Assembly: GCF_030551255.1 (NCBI RefSeq)
Contig: NZ_CP130630.1
Coordinates: 1,922,001-1,986,000, forward strand
Length of the DNA stretch: 64,000 bases
Reading direction: 5' to 3'
DNA from: Streptomyces sp. NL15-2K
GTDB taxonomy: Bacteria; Actinomycetota; Actinomycetes; Streptomycetales; Streptomycetaceae
The notes beneath the pieces were generated by a model. It saw nothing but the letters and a program-made list of their open reading frames with translations. It was not told where the DNA came from and made no database searches. Made by a program: the position numbers and the translations under genes. Shown one piece after another: positions 18,543-26,783 of the stretch (the first letter of the stretch is position 1; every line of letters begins with the position of its first letter).

Positions 18543-19447
18543 TCAGCAGCCGCCGGAGGCGGTGGCCGGGGCGCCGATGCCGATCTGGAGGGTAGCGGGG
18601 GCCGCGCAGCAGCCGCCGCCTTCAGCGCCCTGTGCGGCCTCGGGGTCGTCGAAGAGGCCCGCGCCGCCGCAGACGCCGGTCTCAGGCAGGGTCAGCTCGA
18701 CGCGCTCGGCGGCCTCCTGGTCGCCGGCGATCGCTGCCGCGATGGAGCGGACCTGCTCGTAGCCGGTCATGGCGAGGAACGTGGGGGCGCGGCCGTAGGA
18801 CTTCATGCCGACCAGGTAGACGTCCTGCTCCGGGTGGGAGAGCTCGTTGACGCCGTGCGGGTAGACGGTGCCGCAGGAGTGCTGGTTGGGGTCGATGAGC
18901 GGGGCCAGCACGGTCGGGGCCTGGAGGCGCTCATCGAGGCCGAGGCGGACCTCGGAGAGGAAGGACAGGTCGGGGGCGGAAGCCGGTCAGGACGATGACC
19001 TCGTCGACCGGGTCGAGGCGGCGGCCGTCCTCGCCGACGAGCACCAGCCGGCCGTCGGCGTCGCGCTCGATGGCGTCGGTGCGGAAGCCGGTGACCGCGT
19101 CGGCGTGGCCGTCGTCGACGGCGGCCTTGGCGGCCAGGCCGAGGGCGCCGCGGGCGGGCAGCTGGTCGGCGGCGTCGCGCTCGATGGCGTCGGTGCGGAA
19201 GCCGATGACCGCGTCGGCGTGGCCGTCGTCGACGGCGGCCTTGGCGGCCAGGCCGAGGGCGCCGCGGGCGGGCAGCTGGTCGGCGGTGCCGCCGCCGAAG
19301 GTGGAGCCGGAGATGCCGCGGCGCAGGATCCACACGCCCTTGGTGCCGGTGCCGTCATCGGACGTGGCGAGGTCTGCGAGGTAGGCGAGCGCGGTGAAAG
19401 CGGAGGCCCCGGAGCCGATGACCGCGGTGCGCTTGCCCTGGAGGCAG
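18543..19447 (-). pseudogene. ArsO-like flavoprotein, 5'-truncated and frameshifted
   Basis: Encodes the back two-thirds of an FAD/NAD(P)H-dependent oxidoreductase of the kind found beside cadI/arsC genes. Visible are the second Rossmann motif GSGASAF, DEVIVLTGFRP, then APLIDPNQHSCGTVYPHG and a Cys-rich tail. The first (FAD) Rossmann motif is absent: homology stops at about 19447, exactly where the divergent arsC and its RBS begin. One extra base in a run of five G (18972-18976) shifts the frame between TGFRP and the expected DLSFLSE. It also contains a 114 bp in-frame tandem duplication. Non-functional as read. Confidence 0.75.
19057..19284 (-). repeat. 114 bp tandem duplication inside the flavoprotein gene
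   Basis: Two head-to-tail copies (about 19057-19170 and 19171-19284), almost identical, each encoding 38 residues that begin ADQLPARGALGL. A single I/T difference is visible in the translation. The frame is kept across the duplication. Confidence 0.85.
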
Positions 19448-19449
19448 CG

Positions 19450-20111
19450 ATGACTGAGACCGCGCCCGTCCCGCACCGCAACCTGAGCATCGACCAGCAA
19501 CTCGCCCTGCGTACCGCCGCCACCCATCTGGGCCGCGAGTTCGACGGCACCTTCGGCCAGGAGACGATCGAACGGTTCCAGCACACCAGCTACGACCAGT
19601 TCGCCGGCCGCAGCACCATCCCCAACTTCCTCCCGCTCATGGCCGAACGCTTCGCCCGCCAGCGCCTGCGCGCCCTGGCCAAGGTCGAGGGTCACCGCAC
19701 CGACGGCAAGCCGATCGTGCTGTTCCTCTGTGTCCACAATGCCGGCCGCAGCCAGATGGCCATGGGCTTCTTCCAGCACCTCGCCGGCGACAATGCGGTC
19801 GCCTGGTCGGGTGGCTCCGAACCCGGGAACGAGGTCAACCCGGCGGCCATCGCCGCGATGAGCGAGCGCGGCATCGACATCTCCCGCGAGTTCACCAAGC
19901 CTGGACCGACGAGATCGTCCGCGCCGCCGACGTCGTCGTCAGCATGGGCTGCGGCGACGCCTGCCCCGTTTTCCCCGGCAAGCGCTACCTCGGATGGACC
20001 CTGGACGACCCCGCCGGCCAGTCAGTCGACGACGTCCGCCCCATCCGCGACGACATCGAGCGCCGCGTCCGCGGTCTCCTCGACGACCTCGGCGTCCCGA
20101 CGCAGCACTGA
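19450..20111 (+). pseudogene. arsC: Arsenate reductase with N-terminal helical domain, frameshifted
   Basis: Starts at ATG 19450 after GGAGG. Residues 1-about 80 form the alpha-helical extension usual in actinobacterial ArsC (HRNLSIDQQLALRTAATHL), followed by the low-molecular-weight phosphatase-like core with the P-loop FLCVHNAGRSQMA, whose Cys is the arsenate nucleophile. After EFTKP the frame is lost: one C appears missing near 19902. Re-reading one frame over restores WTDEIVRAADVVVSMGCGD and GKRYLGWTLDDP to a natural stop at 20109-20111. Total length is 3n+2, consistent with a single deletion. Either decay or a base-calling error in CCC. Confidence 0.8.
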
Positions 20112-20507
20112 CCGCGGACATGGGTGCGGCGGCCGGCCCACGGCTCGTCTTCGCCGACGTGCACAGCGACTGAGGCGACCGGGTTCTGTGGCAGGAAGTA
20201 TCGGGCTGCACAGCGCCATGAGCAGTGCACACCGCCCCTCCAGGCTGCCCTGGCCAACGCCGTGATCACGACATCACCCGGCCATGGCCGCGCATGCCTG
20301 CCCGGCCGTCCTGCACGCCCAAGACCCGGACGCGGGCGGAGCAGAAACGGCCGTGGGCTGCGGGGGAAGGGAAGCCCGAAGCCTCCTCGCTGGGTTGGAG
20401 CTGGGCGGCTCGACCTCTGCGGAGGCCGTACCGCCCCTATCGGCCGTACCCTTCGTGGTGTCCACGGCGTCACGTAGCGGGCGCCAAACCACTGGAGGCA
20501 ACACCCC
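20112..20507. other. Gap between arsC and rpoA
   Basis: No gene supported on either strand; the long open frames here are shadows of rpoA. The last 20-30 bases before rpoA (GGAGG at 20494-20498) look like the native rpoA leader, so the rpoA duplication appears to have carried its own ribosome site. I could not identify a promoter. Confidence 0.4.
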
Positions 20508-21524
20508 GTGCTGATCGCTCAGCGTCCGTCCCTGACCGAAGAGGTCGTCGACGAGTTCCGCTCCCGGTTCGTGATCGAGCCGCTGGAGCCAGGATTCGGC
20601 TACACCCTCGGCAACTCCCTCCGCCGCACCCTCCTTTCCTCGATCCCCGGTGCGGCCGTCACCAGCATCCGGATCGACGGTGTCCTGCACGAGTTCACCA
20701 CCGTGCCGGGCGTCAAGGAGGACGTCACCGACCTCATCCTCAACATCAAGCAGCTCGTCGTGAGCAGCGAGCAGGACGAGCCGGTCGTGATGTACCTGCG
20801 CAAGCAGGGTCCGGGTCTGGTCACCGCCGCCGACATCGCGCCCCCGGCCGGTGTCGAGGTCCACAACCCCGACCTCGTCCTCGCCACGCTCAACGGCAAG
20901 GGCAAGCTGGAGATGGAGCTGACCGTCGAGCGCGGCCGCGGTTACGTCTCCGCTGTCCAGAACAAGCAGGTGGGCCAGGAGATCGGCCGTATCCCGGTCG
21001 ACTCGATCTACTCGCCCGTTCTGAAGGTCACGTACAAGGTCGAGGCGACCCGTGTCGAGCAGCGCACCGACTTCGACAAGCTGATCGTCGACGTCGAGAC
21101 CAAGCAGGCCATGCGCCCCCGCGACGCCATGGCGTCCGCCGGCAAGACCCTGGTCGAACTGTTCGGGCTCGCCCGTGAGCTCAACATCGACGCCGAGGGC
21201 ATCGACATGGGCCCGTCCCCGGTGGACGCCGCCCTTGCCGCCGACCTGGCGCTGCCGATCGAGGAGCTGGAGCTCACGGTCCGCTCCTACAACTGCCTCA
21301 AGCGCGAGGGCGTCCACTCCGTGGGCGAGCTCCTGGCGCGCTCCGAGGCCGACCTTATGGACATCCGTAACTTCGGTGCGAAGTCCATCGACGAGGTCAA
21401 GGCGAAGCTCGCCGGCCTGGGTCTGGGCCTCAAGGACAGCCCGCCCGGATTCGACCCGACCGTCGCCGCCATCGGTGCGGACAACGACGCGGACGCGGGT
21501 TTCATGGAGACCGAGCAATACTGA
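20508..21524 (+). CDS. rpoA: RNA polymerase alpha subunit, stand-alone copy
   Basis: 338 residues, full length for Streptomyces RpoA, GTG start with GGAGG nine bases upstream. The N-terminal assembly domain is intact ([40 protein letters not shown]). The C-terminal domain keeps the DNA-contact residues: [12 protein letters not shown] (equivalent of E. coli R265 and N268) and [14 protein letters not shown] (G296, K298, S299, E302). It ends in the acidic tail GFMETEQY. The standard neighbours (rpsM, rpsK, rpsD before, rplQ after) are absent; instead it sits between frameshifted arsC and an integrase relic. It is either a second, mobile rpoA or a relocated sole copy; an extra copy seems more likely. 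No internal stop or frameshift, in contrast to its decayed neighbours, suggesting selection or recent arrival. Confidence 0.97.
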   Translation: MLIAQRPSLTEEVVDEFRSRFVIEPLEPGFGYTLGNSLRRTLLSSIPGAAVTSIRIDGVLHEFTTVPGVKEDVTDLILNIKQLVVSSEQDEPVVMYLRKQGPGLVTAADIAPPAGVEVHNPDLVLATLNGKGKLEMELTVERGRGYVSAVQNKQVGQEIGRIPVDSIYSPVLKVTYKVEATRVEQRTDFDKLIVDVETKQAMRPRDAMASAGKTLVELFGLARELNIDAEGIDMGPSPVDAALAADLALPIEELELTVRSYNCLKREGVHSVGELLARSEADLMDIRNFGAKSIDEVKAKLAGLGLGLKDSPPGFDPTVAAIGADNDADAGFMETEQY

Positions 21525-21535
21525 ACGCTGGGCTG

Positions 21536-21650
21536 CGTCGGCCGTAGAGACACTTCGCGTACGGGGACAGGAGAACCTCCACGCAGTTCTCTGCCCGCCG
21601 GGCGGTCCCGGCCGGGTCCGCGCCCGCGCACACACCCGGGCGAAGACGGC
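21536..21650 (-). pseudogene. Second integrase relic (C-terminal scrap)
   Basis: About 95 bp aligns with the 3' end of the integrase at 16.9-17.0 kb. On the minus strand it reads CAGADPAGTARRAENCVEVLLSPYAKCLYG, compared with CAGADPAEVAQRAGNSVEVLLSRYAKCLYD, split here as: first half CAGADPAGTARRA, second half ENCVEVLLSPYAKCLYG. The catalytic Tyr context survives but nothing upstream does. The relic has diverged from the other copy, so this is a homologous integrase rather than a recent duplicate. Confidence 0.7.
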
Positions 21651-21799
21651 CGGCGGCAAAGCGGCGCGGCTCCGGCGCTTCACGTACAACCCGCCGCTCG
21701 GCCAGCCGACGTAGGCCGGCCATCGGCCGGAATGTCTCAGCGCGGCCACGGGTGACACCCTTACCCTGAGCCGCCGCAATCGCACTGATGTCGACATCG

Positions 21800-22130
21800 A
21801 GATCAGGTTCCGCCGCTGAGGGCAAGAACGGCAACGGTGACCATCTGGAGGTCTGGCGCGTCGACTTGATCGTCGGGCAGGTCACCGGCGCGAACTCCCA
21901 CCTCGACTCCGACACCAACCCCACCACGAAGGTCGTGGCGCGGTTCGGCCCCCGCGACGGGCGGGAGCAGGGACACGAGTACGTCATCACGTACACCCTG
22001 CGCAACGTCGGACCGACCTGTACGCGCGAGTGCGCGGCACGAGCACCGACGAGGCCGAGCCGCTTGCCGACGGGCTCGAGAGCCCGTGGGACGACCTGTG
22101 GTTCTACTCGAACCGGTGTTCGTCCAGGTC
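21800..22130 (+). pseudogene. Frameshifted C-terminal remnant, possibly a PHP-type phosphoesterase
   Basis: Recognisable protein-like segments are spread over different frames: EVWRVDLIVGQVTGANSHLD and DSDTNPTTKVVARFGPRD in one frame, then RVRGTSTDEAEPLADG and SPWDDLWFYSN in another, then VFVQVRQ in a third. At least two frameshifts (near 22015 and 22116) are required to join them. The LWFYSNP-type ending recalls the tail of secreted PHP-domain phosphoesterases; the family assignment is tentative. No start region is present. Confidence 0.45.
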
Positions 22131-22322
22131 CGCCAGTACCTCCAGCAGCGACTCGATATCAGCGCTGGATTGCCAACAGATCGCCGGCAAGGAGCTGACC
22201 TGCGAAAGCGCCTGGGAGCCGTCTGGCATTTTGGCTTGCTGCGTTGTGTCCCAGCATGGATGGGCGCGAGGGGGCCGGGCCGCTGCTCCAGTTGCCCGGC
22301 CACGTCACGGCACCGGGCCCCT

Positions 22323-22955
22323 CTACGGTTTGGTGTGCGTCGTGCATGCGTGCTGTCGTCCGACGCCGGGTACGAAGCGGCCCGCCGTTGCCGCGTAGGC
22401 GGCATAGTCCGGACCGTGCACCGCCCTGAGGTAAGGCTCCTCGACCACACGCACCTGCAGTTCAATGGCGATGACCAGGGCGGCGAGGGAGGCGAGGGCG
22501 AGGATGTTCGTCACCATCAGGGTGAGCCCGAGGCCGGTGACGGCCATGGTGGTGAAGATCGGGTTGCGTACGCGGGCGAAGGGGCCGTTGCTGATGAGTG
22601 CGGTGCGTTCTTCCTGGTCCACGCCCACGCGCCAGGACGCTCCCATGGCCCGCTGGGCGATCAGGGTGCCGGCGATGCCGAGCGCGGTGATCGCCGTACC
22701 GGCCCAGCGCACGGCCAGGGTGTCGCCCCCGGCGACCGGCAGGCCCGCCAGTGTGGCGACGGGCGCGGCGGCGGCGCCCAGCAGGGCGGCGATGAACAGC
22801 ACTCCGGCCCACCAGGAGGCCGAGCCGGGGGCGCCCGACAGTCCGCGGAAGCCCGAGTCGCCGGTGCGCCGGCGCTGGATGAGCGTGCGCAGTCCGAAGG
22901 CGATCAGCAGCCAGAACCCGTACAGCGCCAGTGCCGCCCACGCCCAGCCGGTCAT
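22323..22955 (-). CDS. Isoprenylcysteine carboxyl methyltransferase (ICMT/PEMT)-family membrane protein
   Basis: 210 residues with about five hydrophobic segments and the family's C-terminal signature: GPFARVRNPIFT, then EEPYLRAVHGPDYAAYAATAGRFVPG. The fold binds S-adenosylmethionine at the membrane and methylates a small-molecule or lipidated substrate; the bacterial substrate is unknown. Its ATG overlaps the stop of the CDF transporter by four bases (ATGA), so it is the third gene of the cmtR-CDF-ICMT operon. The context suggests a link to heavy-metal handling, though no mechanism is visible in the sequence. Confidence 0.85.
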   Translation of the reverse strand: MTGWAWAALALYGFWLLIAFGLRTLIQRRRTGDSGFRGLSGAPGSASWWAGVLFIAALLGAAAAPVATLAGLPVAGGDTLAVRWAGTAITALGIAGTLIAQRAMGASWRVGVDQEERTALISNGPFARVRNPIFTTMAVTGLGLTLMVTNILALASLAALVIAIELQVRVVEEPYLRAVHGPDYAAYAATAGRFVPGVGRQHACTTHTKP

Positions 22956-23680
22956 CGGGCCTCCCCCTTGGCCGGGGTGCAGCAGGCGCAGTCCGGAGCG
23001 CAGCCGCAGCCGTCCGGTTCCGCCGCTTCGGCGAATCCCCCCATGGGAACGGCGCAGCAGTTGTCACCGCGCCATGCCTCGCGGCCTTCCTTGACCGCGA
23101 CGGCGGCGATCACCAGGGCCGCGATGGGGTCGGCCCAGCTCCAGCCGAGCAGGGAGTTGGCGAGCAGGCCGACGAGGAGGACGGCGGAGAGGTAGGTGCA
23201 CAGCAGGGTCTGCTTCGAGTCCGCCACAGCTGAGGCGGAGCCGAGTTCCCGTCCGGCGCGGCGCTGGGCGGCGGACAGGAACGGCATGACCGCCAGGGAG
23301 AGGGCGGCCAGCACGATGCCGGGCGTGGAGTGCTCCGCTTCGCCGGTGCCGGTCAGGGCCCGGACCGAATCGACGATGACGTAGGCGGCGAGGGCGAAGA
23401 AGGACAACGCGATGATGCGCAGCGCGGTCTTCTCCCTCGCCTCGCGAACGGCGTGGTCGGCGGCGGAGAACTGCCAGGCGACGGCTGCGGCGGAGGAGAC
23501 CTCGACGACCGAGTCCAGGCCGAAGCCGATGAGCGCGGTCGAGGAGGCGAGAGTGCCGGCGGTGATCGCGACGATCGCCTCGATGACGTTGTAGGTGATC
23601 GTGGCGGCGACCAGCAGACGTATACGGCGAGCCAGCTGGGAACGACGGGTCGGCGTGGGTCCGAGGGATATGGACGCCAT
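22952..23680 (-). CDS. Cation diffusion facilitator family heavy-metal transporter
   Basis: 242 residues from ATG 23680. Six hydrophobic segments are visible; the typical CDF helix appears as STALIGFGLDSVVEVSSA, with Asp in the metal-site position. The C-terminus is unusual: instead of the long cytosolic ferredoxin-like domain it ends in a short Cys-rich tail (NCCAVPMGG, then CGCAPDCACCTP), a probable metal-binding strap. The start codon overlaps the cmtR stop (TGATG), indicating translational coupling. Probable role is proton-driven export of Cd/Pb/Zn under CmtR control. Confidence 0.88.
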   Translation of the reverse strand: MASISLGPTPTRRSQLARRIRLLVAATITYNVIEAIVAITAGTLASSTALIGFGLDSVVEVSSAAAVAWQFSAADHAVREAREKTALRIIALSFFALAAYVIVDSVRALTGTGEAEHSTPGIVLAALSLAVMPFLSAAQRRAGRELGSASAVADSKQTLLCTYLSAVLLVGLLANSLLGWSWADPIAALVIAAVAVKEGREAWRGDNCCAVPMGGFAEAAEPDGCGCAPDCACCTPAKGEAR

Positions 23681-24015
23681 CAGCAGCAGCCCTTCTCTTC
23701 GGCGTCCGGGCAGGTGCGGTCGGCCTCGACAGCGAGGACCGCGCCACGCAGGTCGTCCAGGGCATGGCCGAGACGGGCGTCGGCCAGTTCGTAGCGCACG
23801 CGACGGCCTTCGGGGACGGCGACGACGATGCCGCAGTCCCGCAGACAGGCGAGGTGGTTCGACAGTCGGGTCCGGGAGATCTCCAGCTGGTCGGCCAGGT
23901 CGGCGGGGTGCGCCGGCGCCTTGCGCAGGGCGAGCAGGATGCGGCAGCGGATCGGGTCGGCGAGGGCACGGCCGAAGCGGGCCAGGGCGTCGATGTCGGA
24001 GGCGATCGTCAGCAC
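23680..24015 (-). CDS. cmtR: CmtR-type ArsR/SmtB metal-sensing repressor
   Basis: 111 residues from GTG 24015. Winged-helix ArsR fold with ALADPIRCRILLAL at the start and recognition region ISRTRLSNHLACLRDCG. The Cys-x3-Cys pair in that helix (LACLRDC), plus a Cys in the tail (EADRTCP), matches the three-cysteine Cd/Pb site described for mycobacterial CmtR. An extra CC ends the protein. It heads an operon with the CDF exporter and an ICMT-like methyltransferase. A 32 bp inverted repeat begins 12 bases upstream of the start, as expected for autoregulation. Confidence 0.88.
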   Translation of the reverse strand: MLTIASDIDALARFGRALADPIRCRILLALRKAPAHPADLADQLEISRTRLSNHLACLRDCGIVVAVPEGRRVRYELADARLGHALDDLRGAVLAVEADRTCPDAEEKGCC

Positions 24016-24026
24016 GCCCTCGACGG

Positions 24027-24058
24027 TACACGGAAACCTGAATTCAGGGAACCGTGTA
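24027..24058. promoter_or_regulatory. Probable CmtR operator
   Basis: Imperfect inverted repeat: TACACGG at 24027-24033 pairs with CCGTGTA at 24052-24058, around a perfect 12 bp palindrome CCTGAATTCAGG (24037-24048). Thirteen of 16 positions pair. It lies directly upstream of cmtR and downstream of the second CDF gene. Confidence 0.75.
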
Positions 24059-24083
24059 TCGTCGTCGGGCGTCGGCCCGAAGG

Positions 24084-25106
24084 TCAGTGCTGGTGCGGCC
24101 CGTCCCGGTGGATGGGGCCGTGCGGGTCCTCGCAGTGCGCGGCGTCGCCTGTTCCTTCGCCGGCCAGGGCAACCTGCAGGACCTGTTCCGGCGTGTGATC
24201 GACCTGGAGCGTGGTGTGGGTGATGCCGTAGTCGCACGGGAGGAGTTCCTCCAGGTCGCGGCGGACGGCGTGGCAGTCGCCGCCGGGCTCGACCAGGACG
24301 TGCGCGGAGAGGGCGGACTGGCCGGACGTGATCTGCCAGACATGCAGGTCGTGCACCTCGACGACGGTCGGCTGGGCGACGAGATTGTCGCCCAGCGCGT
24401 CCGGATCGACATCCGCGGGGGCGGCCTCCAGGAAGATCCGGCCGGACTCGCGCAGCAGCCCGTACCCGGCCTTGAACATCAGGGCGACCACCACGAGCGT
24501 GGCGATGGCGTCAGCGCGGGCGAACCCGGTGAGCAGCACGATCAGACCGGCCACCGCGGTGCCGATGAACGCGAACAGGTCGTTGAGGATGTGCTGGTAG
24601 GCACCCTCGACGTTGAGGGAGGAGCGGTTGGCCTTGGAGATGCACCAGGCGGCCGCGATGTTCACCACGATCCCGGCGAGGGCTGTGACGAACACCAGCC
24701 CGCCTTCCACCTCGGGCGGGTCGATCAGGCGGTGCACGGCCTCGTACGCGAGCCACGCGCCGAGCAGGAGCAGGGTCAGGCCGTTGGCTTGGGCGGACAG
24801 TATCTCGGCGCGCTTGAGCCCGTACGTGAAGCCGCCGCGGGCCGGGCGGGCGGCCAGCCGCATGGCGATCAGCGCGAGCACGATCGACACGGCGTCGGTC
24901 AGCATGTGCGCCGCGTCCGAGATCAGGGCGAGGGACTGGGCCACGATGCCGATGACGACCTCGCCCGCCATGAACACGGTGATCAGGCCGAGCGCGATGC
25001 CCAGCCAGCGGCGGTCGGCGTCCGCCGAGACGCCGTGAGAGTGCCCGGCGTGTCCTCCCCCTCCGTGCTCGCGTCCCGGACCGTGCACGTGAGTGTGATC
25101 GCCCAT
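24084..25106 (-). CDS. czcD: CDF-family cation efflux transporter (CzcD/ZitB type)
   Basis: 340 residues from ATG 25106 (GAGGGG upstream). His-rich N-terminus (HTHVHGPGREHGGGGHAGHSHG), six TM segments with the paired metal-site motifs SLALISDAAHMLTD and NVEGAYQHILNDLFAFIG (HxxxD in TM2 and TM5), and a cytosolic C-terminal domain with EVHDLHVWQITSGQ. This is the canonical Zn/Cd/Co exporter. It lies upstream of cmtR on the same strand, 69 bp away, so may be read through into that operon but has its own leader. Confidence 0.93.
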   Translation of the reverse strand: MGDHTHVHGPGREHGGGGHAGHSHGVSADADRRWLGIALGLITVFMAGEVVIGIVAQSLALISDAAHMLTDAVSIVLALIAMRLAARPARGGFTYGLKRAEILSAQANGLTLLLLGAWLAYEAVHRLIDPPEVEGGLVFVTALAGIVVNIAAAWCISKANRSSLNVEGAYQHILNDLFAFIGTAVAGLIVLLTGFARADAIATLVVVALMFKAGYGLLRESGRIFLEAAPADVDPDALGDNLVAQPTVVEVHDLHVWQITSGQSALSAHVLVEPGGDCHAVRRDLEELLPCDYGITHTTLQVDHTPEQVLQVALAGEGTGDAAHCEDPHGPIHRDGPHQH

Positions 25107-25432
25107 GGTGTACGTCTTCCCCCTCGCAGCGGATGCCTTGCCCGCAGTGAAACGCACGCATACGCGAATCGCCAAAGGCTGCATCGGTGACCGTTGTCAT
25201 GTCGGTTAACAAGCCCTTGACCTGCGGAAACTTGCCGACTGGCGGAAGCGCCCGGGCGGCGGCGTCGTGAGGTCCCCCCCTGTCGTGAACCCGCGGGGTG
25301 GGTGGTCGGTACGCTTCCAGGACGTACGGGCCATGCGGTCCCTTCACCCGCCGTTCCGTCCGCTCCGTCCGCTCCGTCCGCTCCGTCCGCTCCGTCCGCT
25401 CCGGCGACGGACTCCCCGAAGGCCACACCCTG
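25107..25432. other. Intergenic region with 9 bp tandem repeats
   Basis: Divergent promoter region between czcD (minus) and the copper-linked membrane gene (plus). From about 25352 to 25405 a 9-base unit (CGCTCCGTC) is repeated about five times, the first and last degenerate. No gene supported; an in-frame extension of the next gene through the repeat would encode SVRSVRSVRS and looks non-natural. Confidence 0.6.
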
Positions 25433-26104
25433 ATGCGTACGCACTGCTCGCGAGGACCCGGCTCGCCGGCGTCCGGCGTGCTGCGCGGGCTCCGGGCGGG
25501 GGTGCTAGCGGTGCTGTGCGTGCTGCTGCCGCTGGCCGGGCACGTGCTGTCGCAGTGCCACGCGCCCCGGTGGATCATCGTGGCCGCGACGGCGGCCGTC
25601 GCGCTGCCGGGCGCGGTCGTGCTGACGCGGCATCGGCTGACGGACACCCAGCTGCTGGGCGTGCTCGCCCTCGCGCAGTTCGCCTACCACGTCGCCTACT
25701 CGCTGCCCGGCGCCTGCGCCGCGGTGACCGGGCAGGACAGTTCCCTCGGCGGCCTGGGCCGGCTGATCGAGCACGACGCGGCCGCCGGGCCGCCGCCCGG
25801 TGTGCTGCTCGCCGGCCATCTGGTCACCTTGCTGCTCGTCGCCCGCCTGCTGGGCGTTTCGGAGCGGCTGCTGTGGCAGAGCCGGTCCCTCCTGTTGGTC
25901 GTACGGCGTCTGCTGCTGTTCTTGTGGCCGCTGCTCGGCGGCCGTCACGGCACCGGCCCGCAGGCTGCCTTCCCCGAGAGCACCTCGCCGCTGATGTCGG
26001 CCCTGCTGGTGCGGCTGCACGACGGCCGGGCGCCACCGCGCCACGGGCACGGTCCGTTCGCCCTTCTCCGGCCGACGCCGATCGGCGCGCTCCGCCTGCC
26101 CTGA
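25433..26104 (+). CDS. Integral membrane protein of the copper cluster, unknown function
   Basis: 223 residues from ATG 25433; earlier in-frame starts would include the tandem repeat. Four to five hydrophobic helices, e.g. AGVLAVLCVLLPLAGHVL and VLLAGHLVTLLLVARLL, with GH motifs near the start of two helices. I do not recognise a named domain. It shares its layout with the protein at 30636-31331 (RAG-L-AVL start, GH after the first helix, H-xx-A-xx-VA-x-LL helix later), so the two are probably paralogues. It precedes copC by 85 bp on the same strand, which suggests a role in copper trafficking. Confidence 0.7.
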   Translation: MRTHCSRGPGSPASGVLRGLRAGVLAVLCVLLPLAGHVLSQCHAPRWIIVAATAAVALPGAVVLTRHRLTDTQLLGVLALAQFAYHVAYSLPGACAAVTGQDSSLGGLGRLIEHDAAAGPPPGVLLAGHLVTLLLVARLLGVSERLLWQSRSLLLVVRRLLLFLWPLLGGRHGTGPQAAFPESTSPLMSALLVRLHDGRAPPRHGHGPFALLRPTPIGALRLP

Positions 26105-26189
26105 CGGGTATGACGCGAGGGCCGCCCGGCGGGCCGGTCCCTCCCGTCCCGGCGGCCTGGCTGCCGGGGGTCACAGAGAGTTCCGCGTC

Positions 26190-26783
26190 ATGTACGTCAC
26201 CGACCGGCGGGCCGTCCGCACGGCGGCACGCGCCCTTGTCGTACCGGCCGCCCTGGCGGCCTTGGCCGTCGCCGCCCCGCAGGCAGCGGCCCACACCGAG
26301 CTCGACATCAGCAGCCCCGCGGCGAACGCCGAACTCGCCGGGCTTCCCCCGCGCGTCACACTGACCTTCAGCGACGCAATGACCCAGAAGTACGCCAAGG
26401 TCGCCGTCACCTCACCGGACGGCACGTCGGCCGCCTCCGGCGAGCCGCAGGTCTCCGGCAAGACGCTCACCCTCACCCTCGAACCCACCTCGGGCGCCGG
26501 GCAGTACACGGTGGGCTACCGGGTCGTCTCCGCCGACGGGCACCCCGTCGCCGGTTCGTACACCTTCACCGTCGCCGAGGCCAACAGCCCCAGTCCGTCG
26601 CCTCGCGCCGAGGAGTCGGCCGGTGCGGCGGCTCCCCCCGCCGCCCAGGAGTCCGCGCCGGACAAGACCGACGAGGAGTCCTCCGGCACGACCGTCCCCG
26701 TCCTCGCGGGTGCCGGGGCGCTGGCCGTGGCAGCCGCGGGCGGGTACGCCGTACGACGGAGGCGAGCCGGTCATGGCCACTGA
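26190..26783 (+). CDS. copC: CopC-domain copper-binding protein
   Basis: 197 residues. Signal peptide (RTAARALVVPAALAALAVAA) cleaved before HTELDISSPA, placing a His at the mature N-terminus as in CopC/LPMO-like copper sites. The beta-sandwich follows, with a second ligand candidate in SADGHPVAGSYTFTV, then a Pro/Ser/Glu-rich linker and a C-terminal TM helix (VPVLAGAGALAVAAAGGYAV) with Arg anchor. It is thus an extracytoplasmic, membrane-anchored copper carrier. The stop overlaps the copD start by 11 bases. Confidence 0.93.
   Translation: MYVTDRRAVRTAARALVVPAALAALAVAAPQAAAHTELDISSPAANAELAGLPPRVTLTFSDAMTQKYAKVAVTSPDGTSAASGEPQVSGKTLTLTLEPTSGAGQYTVGYRVVSADGHPVAGSYTFTVAEANSPSPSPRAEESAGAAAPPAAQESAPDKTDEESSGTTVPVLAGAGALAVAAAGGYAVRRRRAGHGH

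Noticed and set aside
20225..21178. Plus-strand frame overlapping the rpoA start
   Set aside because: Shadow of rpoA in another frame; Arg/His/Pro-rich.
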